The notes beneath the pieces are model-generated. The model worked only from the letters and a program-made list of their open reading frames with translations, was not told where the DNA came from and did not search any database. Source: Margaritispora aquatica (lineage: Eukaryota > Ascomycota > Leotiomycetes > Helotiales > Discinellaceae). From it: DNA of 64,000 nt. A program made the position numbers and the translations under genes. Shown in pieces: positions 10,479 to 22,788 of this stretch. The stretch covers positions 270,736-334,735 of the forward strand of contig VJWN01000031.1 of NCBI GenBank assembly GCA_007644065.1, written 5' to 3'. Each line of letters opens with the position of its first letter. Position 1 is the first letter of the stretch.

Positions 10479-12260
10479 CCCGTATGATGTATCTTATGTG
10501 GCTGCTCTGGGATGAGATGAAGTTTGTTCGTTTGCGCTGCTGAATTGGTTCCCCTTTAGAAAATGGGATCGAAAATATAGGTTGAAGCGGACGACGAGTA
10601 TGACAAGGTGCTTTTTCTATCCCCGTTAAGAATAGAGGTGTTGGGGCAGGGGCATGGGGCATAAATAGGTAGATAGGAATTCTAAAAGCGACTACTGTAG
10701 ACGTTTAAATTGCTAACTTAGTCGAGTAACCGATCGTGCGGAGCTACTTTTTACTTTCCACGCTCCTCCCACTAGCCAAAAGTTTAGAGTAAACCCAGAG
10801 ACTAAAACTTAGCAGGGAGCCAGGTGGGAGAGCCTACTTAAAAACAACAAAGAATATGACAAAAGAACAGCCGGGAATCCTGGAACTCACCTTTTCACTC
10901 ATGTGGGAACTTCTCGTGTGTTTTTGACATTCTACAATAGGTCTTTTAGATACACTTCAATATTGAACAATCACTTACTCGGGAATTAGACCAATGAAAG
11001 ATATTCGCTTAGCAAAGACAGAATAATGAATTGAAACGATTGATAATTATTTTTGTAGACGTTATATTAGTTTAACAGAACATAATCCCAATGGGTATCA
11101 TTCTATAGCTTTAGGGAAACATGAAGAGTTTCTATACAATTTGAGGTTCTATTAATCTCCTTGTCCATAGCCGAATCGCACCGAACTATCCGTCGGGACC
11201 ACGACCCACAAGTAACGTCTCATACAAACTAATACTTGCAAACCCCGCACAACCCACACACTTCAATGTATCAAACAAATCTTCCAAAGATTTTCTCTGC
11301 TCTTCCTCTATTATTGTCTACCAATCTATAACTGAGATATAAGTCTATACAATTGTCATCAAACAATATGGAAATTTCCACAAAGTCCCTAGGATGGATA
11401 TATACCACCCTGAACATATTACTCTTGAGAGTATTTCCCATAATACATGTCTATTGGGTACGTTCTTTTGGCTTTGAATCGTTGGGAACCAATTCAACTA
11501 ACTTACATCGGACTGTTTTCGTCGATATGAGGATTCTTGACAAAACTGAAGAAGATCGCAAACGCAGCTATCGATTCTCAACAATATTTCTCTACTTCTA
11601 TGTACCACACGGTATTGCGTTCTTAAATACAATGCGCTTGTTTTCGCAGAGAGGGTTCACCACTTCCGATCCACCACGTCTCATCGAAGAAGATTGTCAA
11701 AATTGATCACAGCAGAGAAAGGAGAGCTGTGGAACAAAAAGAAATTGGTCGTGCTGGCAAAGGGAGAAGTTGAAATGGAGGGAAATGGAAGCAACTGCTG
11801 TTTAGACTGGGAGGAGAAAGTTCTGCAGGACGCAATCGCCAGGACACGCAGAATTGCGAAGCTTGCAACACGATGGGTTGCTGGACCAATATTGTTGCGC
11901 TTGATCTACATACCTTTATTTCCTTTGAGAGAGTATTATCCCAGCGTAGAACGGGTTTGGTATTACAATCCAGATTGCAGTCATTGGTATTGGTGTACGT
12001 AGTGATTGATGTGATGCCCTCACACTGCTATAGAACTATAGCTGCTATCCCTCTGAGGAAATTCCAATTTCATGGCTTGACTGTGCTAAATTTCAATCAG
12101 AATAGCCCCTGACTAATAACAACTCCAAACCTCATCCCCAGCAGCATACGGACTCCATTCTAGTGATACTCTATCTGTAACATCACATTCGCGATGTGGC
12201 AGATACCTGCGTACTTCGTAAGTTGGCTTTAAATGCCTATTAAGATTGTGAAAGCTTACC
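10479..12260. other. Intergenic region with a doubtful ORF
   Basis: A plus-strand frame from ATG 11368 to 11706 (112 codons, hydrophobic start, no known motif) and an overlapping frame to 12002 are the only candidates. I could not join them with in-phase splice sites. The rest is AT-rich with no recognisable signal. Confidence 0.4.
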
Positions 12261-13379
12261 TCAAATGCCCCTAATAGCTTTCTCTGATCTCCTAAGATGC
12301 CCGCAAGTGAGCTTCACACCAAAGAAGGCTTCCAGTCTCTGTTGCTTTTCATCGCTCAGGATATTTGGATTTGGACAGGTCGTGATTTCGAGTTCGTGGT
12401 CGGGAATTTTCGGGTCATAAACAGAAACACAAAGTACTTGTTCCAGAGCACAAAAGCCCCTTCTGGCCACTTCGATGAGATCTTGCATCCAATCATAATC
12501 AATCCATCTGCAGAGAGATTCACACAGGGGTATATCAACTGCGATAGAAGTTGGGAAGTCTTGAGACTTCGGCCAGAAATTTTTTTGATATGCAAAATCT
12601 AGAAGGAAACGGTAACCCCCCGAGATCGAGGCTTTCCTTTCAAAAAACAAGGTATCTGTGACAGTGTCGCTGTAAATTGGATATCTGAAAGGTTTCCCGT
12701 AGACCTTGAGAGCTTCGACCCTGGCTTCTCGTGAGACGTGCAAAATCATTGGTACTTGCGCTGGCGAACACAGTTCCCAATCTAGTGAGTTAATCTTCAA
12801 TACTCTGTCGCGGGGCATAGCAAGTTTCCAAATCTTCAGTCGCAATTCAGGTGGAAGCCTGCCGAATTGGTGAAATTTTGGTTCCCACTGCAATCGTAAT
12901 CTCTCAGTGTCAAACATCTTGGGCCCAGAATTGGAGCGTATTCTTGTCAAACGTCCTCCTCTGACCACCCATGCTGGACTTTCAATACGTAGTCTAGCCA
13001 ACATGCCGGTCAATTCCAAAATATTTTCCTGATTCTGCGTGTGGCTTATAGTAGAGTGTAATGATACAGCTGGCGTCGCAATTGTAGATCTTTTTCTTTC
13101 CATTGTGTTCTGTCGTTGACGCTGCCTGATTCGGCTCTCCTGGCTTTTTGGTTGGTCAAGAGTTTTGACTCTCTTATTTCGTGCCTCGGACCTGTATTTT
13201 GTATTCGGCCATTGAAGCTGCTTGGTTTGGCTCTTCTCCAGTCTGTTTTGTCGTTGGAATGAATTTATTGTTTTCATTCCCGCGTCATGGCTGTAAGTGA
13301 GCTGTTGTGGTCGGAAATCAAAAGATAGATCGAGAACCTTGAATGAAGGGTCTAGCCATGGTGCAGGATCAGTCAACAT
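12261..13379 (-). CDS. 2EXR-domain protein, paralogue A
   Basis: Intronless frame of 372 residues. Residues 1-165 are basic and Gln/Arg/Ser-rich, probably disordered. The 2EXR domain begins near 169 with FHQFGRLPPELRLKIWKLA followed by RDRVLKI, and includes the ILHVSREARVEALKVYG helix. The C-terminus ends with a Cys-containing motif (GVKLTCGHLRR) shared with the two neighbouring paralogues. 2EXR proteins are abundant in filamentous ascomycetes and have no assigned biochemical role. The first ATG at 13379 is used; a shorter N-terminus cannot be excluded because the long basic leader is not conserved in the paralogues. Confidence 0.78.
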   Translation of the reverse strand: MLTDPAPWLDPSFKVLDLSFDFRPQQLTYSHDAGMKTINSFQRQNRLEKSQTKQLQWPNTKYRSEARNKRVKTLDQPKSQESRIRQRQRQNTMERKRSTIATPAVSLHSTISHTQNQENILELTGMLARLRIESPAWVVRGGRLTRIRSNSGPKMFDTERLRLQWEPKFHQFGRLPPELRLKIWKLAMPRDRVLKINSLDWELCSPAQVPMILHVSREARVEALKVYGKPFRYPIYSDTVTDTLFFERKASISGGYRFLLDFAYQKNFWPKSQDFPTSIAVDIPLCESLCRWIDYDWMQDLIEVARRGFCALEQVLCVSVYDPKIPDHELEITTCPNPNILSDEKQQRLEAFFGVKLTCGHLRRSEKAIRGI

Positions 13380-14123
13380 CGCTGTAGATCTTAGTTTGTC
13401 AGGAACAGCTGAAGATCGATCTTAGATTGATCCTTTGAGAAGGTTCGCGGCAGATGTAGAATTGCGTTGAAGTGCTGATTCAGGCGTGTCCACATATCCG
13501 CCAGAGCAGTTTGCAACCAGCCTGAGAGTTATGCAGATTTCTGTGCTGGCGTCAGAATTAGGTTTAAACGATGGCAGAGCAAAACAGAATTTCTCAAAAC
13601 AGCAGAATGAACGGAATTGAATTGGGGTACCTCATGCAACTTGATCTCGTGACCTCGCTTCTTGGTCACGTTCAGTTTTCCATTTCGCAAAATGCTTTGC
13701 GATAAGCACTTCATTGTCTTCTCAAATGTTTCATAAGTTGTAGATCGTGCCAATTTTTGGGTTTATTGCCTAATTATTCCCTCCTAGTTCAAGTGTTCCC
13801 ATTACATAACTCATGCTTCCATGTTTTCATAGATTTACATGTTTAGCTGCAAACTGCTTGTATTTTATTTTTGTTGATACTTTGTAAGTGAGACAGATGT
13901 AATCTTTGCACGCCGAGCGCGTGCCTTTGGAGGCAATGTAGTAATAAGAAACTTCGAAAACGTGTCACAATTTTCCATGCATTAAGATAGATGGCAAGTT
14001 GGTTTAAATGAATATTTATTATGCCTCTTTGCTTGGCTTGACCATTTGCCAGACTTCGAAAGCTGAAAACTCAAATTAAAATGTACTTGAAAGATCCGTG
14101 TTATCCAAATAATTAAGTTTGAA
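13380..14123. other. Intergenic region
   Basis: Promoter side of paralogue A and 3' flank of the broken paralogue B. No gene or repeat recognised. Confidence 0.5.
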
Positions 14124-14972
14124 TCAAACTGACGCGAGGTTTTTCCGCTTCACAATATAGCCGCAAATGAGCTCTAACCCCATGAAATCCTCAACAACTC
14201 CCTTCTCATCCTCTGCGAGGAAATTGTTGCATTTTGGACATTCAGTAATGAACATAGCGTCAGCCGCTATAGTCGGATCAACATAGGCGATGCAAACAGC
14301 AGTTTTCCGAACCCTTAATTTGCTTTTAGCTTTCGTTATGTCGTCTAAGATAAAGTCGTCGGGTTTAGAAAGTAGCTTCGCTAGACTTATGAAGATTCTT
14401 CGCTCCATTGCTAGTGAGATGACCCCACTTGGCCACGTCCTGTCGTTTGCCATTGTTCTTACTAGATTTCTAGCAGTACAGCGTAGGCCGGCTACAAAAA
14501 GTGTGTCAAGGTATGGACACAAGTAGGTAGTGTCAAGACCGTCATTGACAGAGAAAGCATTGTAACATTTCTGACTTTCCTCTTTTGCTTCTCGTGATGT
14601 ACGGAGACTCGGCGGAGACTCGGCGGAGACTTGGTTTTTGAATAAAATCCATGCTCGCATTGACTCTACCAACGAAGGTAATTGAATGGGCAGTTATTTC
14701 CTTCTATGGCGACGACTCGGTTTCTAGGAAATGCAAAGCGCCACTGTTTAAGCATTAGTTATTTCCGTCAATTAAAATTTCCCGAGCAAGCTTCATGTTG
14801 GAGGTTTCTGGAGATGTACTCATAGCCACTTAACTAGAGAATTTCAAATTGAAAGTAATAGCTGGAGTAAAAGCCGTGGCAAAGAGACTAAGAAACTTAC
14901 AATCATTAGCCTAACCTCAATAGGAAGTCTGGTGAACTGGTGAAATCTTGTCTCTTGCTCTAAACTCGGCAT
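14124..14972 (-). pseudogene. 2EXR-domain paralogue B, probably frameshifted
   Basis: Exon 1 (14972-14901) encodes MPSLEQETRFHQFTRLP and ends at a GTAAGT donor. Exon 2 starts at 14743 after AACAG and continues the 2EXR strand as WRFAFPRNRVVAI. This frame then stops at 14666-14668. The downstream part (14124 to about 14600) is intact in another frame, with the LRTSREAKEES helix and the C-terminal motif GLELICGYI matching paralogues A and C. Between them lies an 11-bp unit present three times (14602-14634). Removing two units would put the short segment just upstream of the repeat (reading IQKPSL) in frame with SREAK. A second phase change is still needed to reach the VVAI frame. So two disruptions, or an unrecognised intron, are required. 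Confidence 0.6.
14602..14634. repeat. Triplicated 11-bp unit
   Basis: The unit CGGAGACTCGG occurs at 14602-14612 and 14613-14623, then once with one change (CGGAGACTTGG) at 14624-14634. As the length is not a multiple of three, each gained copy shifts the reading frame of the 2EXR gene that contains it. Confidence 0.85.
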
Positions 14973-15662
14973 CTTATCTGCAAAGACTATGCTGGCGATG
15001 AGTAGGAGCGGGTTCACACCATGCCTCTCCAGTTTGTTATTCAAGGCGATTGAGTGTTCGATATTGTTGGAGGCTTTGGTCTTTGGGAACTCCTGCCTTT
15101 GGATGTGTCTATGACGATACTGAGTTGTGTGTATTTAAATTTTTATACAGTGATTTTATCCCTATTATAACAACAACAAAGAAATGCAAGAACTTTCGAC
15201 AACATACTATACCATCTTCGAGGTCAGAAGAAGAGACGACAGAAGCCTCTAGACATGAGATAGAAATTGCACCCGCCCACTGGTATCTCTTGGCAGTTTC
15301 TCAATCTACCACTCATGCAGTGGGCAATAGGCAGTGATATGATGGTGGTGGAATGTGCAGTCAAATATCACACATTGGAGATCACATGACTGTGACTCGC
15401 TTAAGACTCTCCGATGGGGGTTGTCGAAACAAAACAATGAATCCATTGTAACGAACTCTTGTTTGATCGCATCCTCGCCATATATATATAATTTGACAAT
15501 GGAGCTTGAATCGATTGAGACTTGATCGATTTATCTATTGTTGGTCGACGCATCCATTTCCATTGCCTGCCCCGACTGTCGCTCTTCATGTGGAAAGTGC
15601 GATCTGTGCACCCATCATCGCAAGAACAAGAAATCACCACGACCCGTTCGTTTCCTGCGAAA
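14973..15662. promoter_or_regulatory. Divergent upstream region between 2EXR paralogues B and C
   Basis: Lies head-to-head between the two coding starts. No motif is recognised beyond a TATATATATA run at 15481-15490, about 175 bp before the start of paralogue C. Confidence 0.35.
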
Positions 15663-16747
15663 ATGCCATTCGATATCAAGTCATCAAGTCCAAAGACTAC
15701 TGTAGCCTTCAATAACGGCCTCGGTGATTCTCTCCTCAATCTCGCAGCTGCTAAGTCAATGGCGCGCAAGATCGCAGTTGACCGCGGCCCACCAGTCGCG
15801 AAATCATGTTCTCCAATTCACGATTTGACATCTGGGTAGGCTCACTTCTCCTTGTTTTAGATCTCGCCTTACTGTTCTCACACTAACATGCGATCAATAG
15901 TTTTCTGCGATTAGCAATCTCGGGTCGAGCTGGTAGACTTTCCAATCGCATACAGGACAAACTTTGCCAAGCGCTTGATAATCTCCGCATTGATGAAGTG
16001 ATTATTGAAAAAGCTTTGGGCAATGGCAGGAAGCTGGTGGATAGAACTAAAGGATTGGCTATATTCGACATCGCGCATCTGCAGCAGCAGTGGAATCCCC
16101 AATTTCACCTCTTTGCCGAACTTCCGACAGAGCTCAGAGTCTCAATCTGGCAGCTATCACTTCCCAAAAAGCGTGTCCTAGCGTTAACAAAGAGACTTTC
16201 CCACAATTTTATCTACGCTAGACTTCGCCTCAACATAACAGAGTATTTAGCTCCTCACAACTCTATCCCCACGGCACTCTGCATCTGTCATGAGTCGCGG
16301 ACTGAGGCTTTGAGGTTCTACAAGCCAATATTTGGAAACTTGGGCAAAGATGGCAAAACATATTTCGACTGCGAGTTCGACACCCTATATATTGGCAATG
16401 ACGACTCAATAAATTTCGCGGAGATTATGACTTTTTTCTCTCATGGGCAAGGAATTAGCAGCCTTTGCTCCATTGCCCTAAGCACATCGATGTGCGTCAG
16501 CCTCGCGTTTGCTCGGAAAATAAACATTTACAAAAATGATAAAACAGTCGAAAACACGCGTGAAAAGCTGTCGAATCTGCGTGAGGCATACTGCATCCCC
16601 AGCCAAGATCCGGACATAGCTGTCAACGACATGACAATCTCCCAATGTGCTTGTGGCTCAGTAGGATCGTTGGAGACTGGCCAGATTGAGGCCATGGAAG
16701 GATTGCTGGGAATCAAGCTTACTTGCGGAGAGGTTCGTCGAGGATGA
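15663..16747 (+). CDS. 2EXR-domain protein, paralogue C
   Basis: Two exons, 15663-15835 and 15901-16747, joined in phase 2 across a 65-bp intron (GTAGGC..ATAG), give 339 residues. The N-terminus includes a Ser/Lys-rich leader and a helix-forming stretch. The 2EXR domain starts near residue 126 (FHLFAELPTELRVSIWQL, then PKKRVLAL) and contains the CICHESRTEALRFY helix. Upstream of the domain, the motif FD-x3-L-x2-QW-x-P-x-FH is shared with paralogue A. The C-terminus carries DPDIAVNDMTISQC followed by GIKLTCGEVRRG, matching the ends of A and B. This copy and A look intact while B is broken. Function unknown. Confidence 0.8.
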
Positions 16748-19700
16748 AACCATACATTTGTTGGAGTGTGTAATATTGATTGAGCCAATCAAAATGGAAA
16801 TCCTTAGGTAAGACGCTTACTGAAGGAACCTATATTTAAACACAGTCTCAAATGAAAAACTTCGCTGCTTTGCATGTCTATTGTTTCCAAAAGTGTGGTT
16901 TGGGCTGTATTTGAGAGTGTCACATAATGTGAAACATTCAGAGATTTGATCCAGCTTAGCAATAATATGGCCACAAATTAGATCCAAGCTCCAGTGGGTG
17001 GTGAAATTTCCGGGCGCTGCTCAAATCAAGAAGCCGTTATCTAATACTCCCGAGGTCTGCAAACTTAAATTCGAGGTTACCAGAAGTGCTAAGACATGGC
17101 TAGAATATTTGATTGTGTTCTATCAATTGACACATTCAATAAAGAAATAACCATAATATCAGTGAGAATTTTCGGCACGTAAGGTAACTTCTATCAATTC
17201 TGTCACACACTGGTGAAGCATAAACACCGACACTGAAACGCATGATCAGGCACTAAGCCACACCATTCAATCCTCTCGTCTGTCTAGCAATGGCCAACAA
17301 CCAGGCATGTGTAGACGAAACCACCAAAGTAAAACACACGCAATGAAAGATGGACAACAGCACAACACACTACAACAAATCCTGAACCCTCCAGAGTGAG
17401 CCAGAAACTTCTAGCCCAGCCACAAACATGGGCCCTCACTAATCAACACTCTCGAATCATGTGAGACCAAGTCCTCACCACTCACCTGACTCATCTTAAA
17501 CAACATAGACCCTAGCTTCACATTTAGGCCGAAACTCAAGCCCAAAGTCGATCTCACCATGGCCAGGCAACCTATGCGTCGCCGTTTTCTCGCCAGACAT
17601 GCAACCGCATCTCGAAGCAGAAATTCCCCGTCCGATTGCAGATACCCTCATGCCCTGTCAACCCATGCATGCCGGGTTAGTGTTCTGTTTCCTGCTTCTA
17701 AAGTCGGTATCTGCTCCACATCTAACATCTCACGCCCCACGCTAGCAGCACGGGGATGTCTCCTCAGCTGTGCCCCCACTCGCTAGAAGCCCACTCTGTG
17801 CTGAAGACGGGTAAGGTAAGACTTCCTTCCTTCCTTCCTTCCTTAATTGAGGGGGTACAGAGACAACCAGATGATGAGGAGGAAAATGACAAAAGAATAT
17901 GCGTTGAACTGATCGAGCCTTTGGCCTGAGAGGAGTATCTGCATGAGACTACCAGTAGCTCACGACTTCAATCTCTATTCAGAGTGATTCGTCTCATACT
18001 GGCCGTATGCTCTTAGCAAGAAGCCAAACGAGCAAAGTGCATACATACTCGCAGTAGATGTGTGTCTCCTCATCGTGCAATACATACCCTAGTCTCCATA
18101 TGGCGGTGGCCAGAACACTAAGACATGAGGTTCATCTCGACCAAAGAATTTCTTCTCCACACAACTTAAGCCAACATGTAGATCGTGCTCCTGCCAGATC
18201 CATGCCCCGGAATATGCTTCTTTCCGCACCAGCGAACATGAGAGCTCGTCGCTGATCCTGGACTGGGTAACCGTTTGTTGCCTTTCTGTACCGCTCGTAA
18301 CATCAGCCGAAAACCCGGTATCTGTATATCTGTGGCATTTCTCAGAGGCTGCTAGTTGTTTGCGGTGCATCGTCATCCCTGTAAGTGGCCTAGACTCGCC
18401 GGTGGTTTCTAGAGGACTTGTGCTGAGCTTTATGTATGTGGCGATAGACGACAAAGATGGAAATGCGGTCGTGTTTTCCAGATTTACATGATCGTGTATC
18501 GAAGCCTATCCATCTCCACTCTTCACCCCCACGACAGAGATCGAGCATCTACCGAAGTAAAACAAACCCACACAAGCATCGAAGCGGTCAAGCCTCCATT
18601 TTCATTTTTCAAACTCAAGTTCAGTACGGAAGAACTTCCAACGACTTCTCGCATGTCGTTTGCATCGTGCCTGCCCCGCTAGCCGAGCTCGGCTAGCTCA
18701 TGTACAGCTCATGTACGTTGCCGCGTTCAAGTTTGCGTCAAGCCACGCCAATACGCGTCTCTCTCTCTCCAACCTCCTTAGAGACAGCCATTCTCGGGCC
18801 AAGGGCAAACCAATGAACAGGTTCTCTCATAAATTCGGTATGTACGGCCATGTGCAGCAGCGGGCAAGGTTGCCGGGAATGGAAGATACCCCTCTCCAGA
18901 TCTCCAACGACATAAAAAGCAGCAGCCATAAAGCGAACTGACCACTGGAACGAGCCCAAGCTTCGAAGGGTTGAAGAAGTATCCACTCTCGCCTCCTGAT
19001 TAATTCCTGGCCCCTGAGTGCCATGGTTGACGAGTTTGATAGATGACTGATCTTTAAACTTGCTGCTGTTTTTGGTGAAAAAGAAACTGGACAGTAACGG
19101 GAGGCTTAAACAGCCGTGATTTGCAAAGGACTGTTCACATTGAGGTGGATAGAGATTCGATGGGTCTGCCCGCATTTCTTGCTTCTTCGACCAGGTCTCT
19201 GTGAGCAACCAAGGACAAATTTGAAGTGGAGTGGAGATTTTGAGCATGGCAGCAATCATTCTTCGGCATCTCTAGAAGAAGGACGGCTGTCTCATCTATG
19301 TCGATTGATTTACCAGATCTCAGTCTCATTCTTTTGCAGCTCAAGTCAGCTCTCTGACTCTAATAGAACAGCATTGTATCTTCTTATATTCCTTCATTGT
19401 CTCCATCGATAACATAGATAATGCATCTTCGTTTAAACACTAATTACACTACATAATATTTAATCCACCGCATACTACTTCTCCGCAAATCCAGAACGAA
19501 GGAATTCCAGAGAAAGTGTTTCAAAAAGTTTGGTAAGAAACTAGAAGCACTAAATATACTGTAAGCATCTCATCACCGCTGAACTTTGTTGGCGGTGAAA
19601 ACTTTCTAATGGGATAAGGCAGTGAATAGGAGAAGTAGATAACCTTTAGCTATCCAGGGAAACACCTATCGTGTCTCCACCACCTTGGAAATTATTGGAT

Positions 19701-20060
19701 GTCAAGAACATCAATCGCCATCACCGCAAAGGACACACCAGTCATCATTAAGCAGACAAGCACAGGGACGGACCGCTTACATGTCAGGTCTTTTTAGTTT
19801 CTGACCGCTTGCACACTTGCTGTTAATTGGAGCTATCGACCGCACGATACCCGCGGTAGAAGGCACCAACCGTCTTCTGCAGTGCATCTAGTATTCTAGT
19901 AGAAGTATAATCTTCGCGAAGCTACAGTGAATCTCTTGAGGAGATTAGGAGGCGGTGAAGTCTTACCAGAATGTTTATCAACGCAGAGCCCCGACATGTC
20001 TCGAATGACTGCTTCCAAACCTTTGTCCACAGACCGGCATTGCATCAAAGACTTGTCAAG
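16748..20060. other. Gene-poor 3.3 kb region
   Basis: Several open frames up to 173 codons (for example 18738-19259 minus) lack domains, signal peptides or splice-supported extensions. The only structured sequence seen is a CCTT microsatellite. Base composition is like the flanks, not RIP-like. Confidence 0.45.
17823..17844. repeat. (CCTT)n microsatellite
   Basis: Five to six perfect TTCC/CCTT units in the gene-poor region upstream of the Myb-like gene. Confidence 0.75.
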
Positions 20061-21759
20061 ATGACGAACAACGATATCAACGCTTGGGGCAGGGTGTTCA
20101 GATCCGCAGCTGCTCAAGCAACTGACACTTGGGATGAGCAACTGAATGACTTTAGCAGCGAGAACTTCTCGGTAATAAATGTTCGAAAGTGGAGTATTGA
20201 GAGATGCTGATCTTCTCTAGGTGCAAAGTCCATTTCCTGGATACTATCAAGATACAGGATCCCAGGCACAAGGTATTAACCTGTCGAAGCCACTCTATCA
20301 ATCAATCCCTCAATCTCAACAACCTCAATACAATCATTACAAAACACCGTCTCAAGGACAACAGACTGCTGCCAGCATGAATTGCTTCGAGAAAACCAGC
20401 CCAATGCTGGATAACGAATATTCGTCCTGGAATGTGGGAGGTCAAACTCGAGGCAGCTTTTCTGAATTCTCGGGAATGCAAAACTCGCTGAAAGACTTCA
20501 CCTACCAACCATTGATGGACCCAGTCATTTCGCCTTTTTCAATGATAGGTCCCTCGTGTCCCTCAAATTTGCTTCAATCTTCCTACTTGGAAGATGGTTC
20601 AATTCTTGGCTCAGTGATGAACATGGATAAGACCAGTCCGAGTACAGTGTACAGTGGATGCTCGACTTCGAGCCAATCTATCGACCCCAGATCACTGACC
20701 CAGTTCAATATGTCCAATAGTGCAAGTTCCACTGGATCTTGGTGGCCTGAGACTCCCCGCAACAGCAACAGTCATAGCCAGAACCATGGAATACTTCCAA
20801 GTCACGATGGTTTGCCAAGGTATCAGATGAACTCACACGTAGCACCATCGTCACAATTCAACGATCCATGGACTATGACATCAAGCACATCAAGCACATC
20901 AAGTGCTTGGCCAAGCCACGATATGGCATCAAAGACCATTTCTCCCCAAGTCTTAACGCTGAACATTTCATCGGCGCCATTGTCAATCTCTGGATCAAGT
21001 CAAGGATCGGTTCTACAGCTCTCCGACTCGAGCTCTAGTGAAAGTAGCGAAGATGATCAATCCAATTATTCCAGTCCTGAAAGCTTCGGAATTGCTGAGC
21101 CACAACCACGCAGACTACGACAAATCCTTCCAAGTGATGCTCCCATGTCTCGCCGACTTCTACCGATCTTGCCTAGTAACGATGACACAAGCAGGGCAAC
21201 CAAGAAGCGACCAACAAGAGCAGCTGCCACATCGACGAACGACAGCCGAAGGAAGAGTACACCTCCACCAAGCATCCCTAGACCCAGTACCCACAAACGC
21301 ATTGAGCCTAAACCTGTGGACCACTCTGAACAGTTCAGCCAAGCTCCAAATGTGAAAGCTGCCCATTTTCGAGACGCAAGAGATGATTTCCTTGTCCGAT
21401 CAAAGCTTGCTGGTATGTCCTACAAGGATATTCGAAAGAAGGGAAAGTTCACGGAGGCAGAGTCAACCTTAAGGGGTCGCTTCAGAACTTTGACGAAGCA
21501 CAAGACTGCGCGAGTTAGGAAACCAGAATGGAACGATAACGATGTAAGATCCCATACTATCATTTCTGAATTATAACTGACTTGAAAGCTTCGACTATTG
21601 AAGAAAGCCGTCCGAAAGCTGACTAAGAATGCCGACCTCTCGAAGTGCAAGGTGCCTTGGAAGCAAGTGGCAGAATACATTGCTGAGAACGGAGGATCGT
21701 ATCATTTTGGGAATGCAACATGTCGAAAGCGATGGGATGAGCTTCAAGCCGATGCCTAA
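20061..21759 (+). CDS. Myb/SANT-like DNA-binding regulator, 534 aa
   Basis: Exons 20061-20171, 20221-21543 and 21589-21759 join in phase 0. The first 400 residues are rich in Ser, Gln, Pro and Asn with a conserved-looking start (NAWGRVFRSAAAQATDTWDEQ), typical of a disordered transcription-factor arm. The C-terminal domain (about 422-532) has two helical repeats: DDFLVRSKLAGMSYKDIRKK with TEAESTLRGRFRTLTK, then LRLLKKAVRKL...PWKQVAEYIAENGG with CRKRWDEL. The Trp spacing and CRKRWDEL end resemble Myb/SANT-like domains of ascomycete nuclear proteins. The third exon is essential because it completes the second Myb repeat. It is convergent with the APA2 gene, with only 57 bp between stops. Target genes unknown. 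Confidence 0.82.
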
Positions 21760-21816
21760 CAGTTCAAGGGCGATTATACTTCGAGGGTGTTGAACTTGAA
21801 TTAGAAATAAATTCAA

Positions 21817-22788
21817 TCAAAGTCGTTCTTGTGACTTGGGTATTCCAATAGCATGTAGCACGTCATATAGCTTTGACGCATCATCACACATCGCATTCCA
21901 TTCCTCCTCACTTTTGACCAAAAGAGTACCTCCCAGCACCGTACCATTGAGGGAAATGGGTCCAAGTGAATGTCCATCCCGGCTTGCAATTTTGGAGCCT
22001 TCTGATATCCTCGGACACAAAACCATGGAGCGGTCCGTAAATCCCATATTGTAGCTAATCTGGGATTCCAGACCATCTGGACTTACGCCACTAGCAAGGC
22101 AAGCTTGCTCGTAAAGGGATTTGTATGTTGAATGTAGTTGTGCCGGTGATACATTGACTTGCAGCTGCTTCGAAAAGTAGATAAATGGCAAGCTTACACT
22201 TTGATGGGCAAGGTTATCAGCCAGAACATTCCACGTTGTGCCTTCTTCGACTCCACTTCGCATTGAATTTACAGGCAGAAATTGAATATGCCTATGAGGC
22301 TGGCTGGCGCCGGAATGTTCTCCAGAGTTAAAGAAGCCAAACAAATCTTCGCCATTTTCTCGATACGTCTTCAAGCACGCATACGTAGCAGCAATATCAT
22401 CCTCTTCCAGTAAATTGGTTTGCTTCTTAAAGGCTGTCGTAGCAAGGATGAAGTGGTCTGGTATAACTGGGAATTTATTGAGAACTAAGTAATGTGCCTT
22501 GGACAGTTCTGTGACAAATAGTCCTTTGGGTGGGTTCTCAAAGGGATCAATGGGCTTCGCAGATGGATTCTTATTTGATTTTGGCTTGTTTGTAAGAGCA
22601 GGGGAATATCTGACTTGGAACTATGCCATTGTCAATAGATGATCGAGGTAGGATGCTGCTAAACTTACCACCACACCGTCACATTGCAGTAAAGAGACTC
22701 GTGTGGGATAAAATGTGAGCTCCCCAGTCTCTTGTGCAGAACGAAAGTGTTTTCGAACCAGCGATGGAAGGTTTCTTAGATGTTCCAT
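21817..22788 (-). CDS. apa2: Diadenosine tetraphosphate phosphorylase / ATP adenylyltransferase (APA2-like)
   Basis: Two exons, 22788-22669 and 22620-21817, joined in phase 0 across a 48-bp intron, give 307 residues, close to the yeast Apa1/Apa2 length. The N-terminal half contains the FQVRYSPALTNKP and HYLVLNKFPVIPDHFILATT segments typical of the Ap4A phosphorylase N-terminal domain. The HIT-like active site is SQPHRHIQFLPV with H149 and H151. The C-terminal part (YNMGFTDRSMVLCPR..., LNGTVLGGTLLV) matches the ATP adenylyltransferase C-terminal domain. By family knowledge the enzyme splits Ap4A with phosphate to ATP plus ADP, acting in the cytosol and nucleus. The catalytic motif is intact. 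Confidence 0.9.

Noticed and set aside
11368..12002. Two overlapping plus frames that might be one gene
   Set aside because: No donor and acceptor pair joins them in phase, and no motif is recognised; left as a doubtful ORF in the intergenic note.
18738..19259. 173-codon minus frame
   Set aside because: No domain, signal peptide or splice-supported partner; composition looks random.
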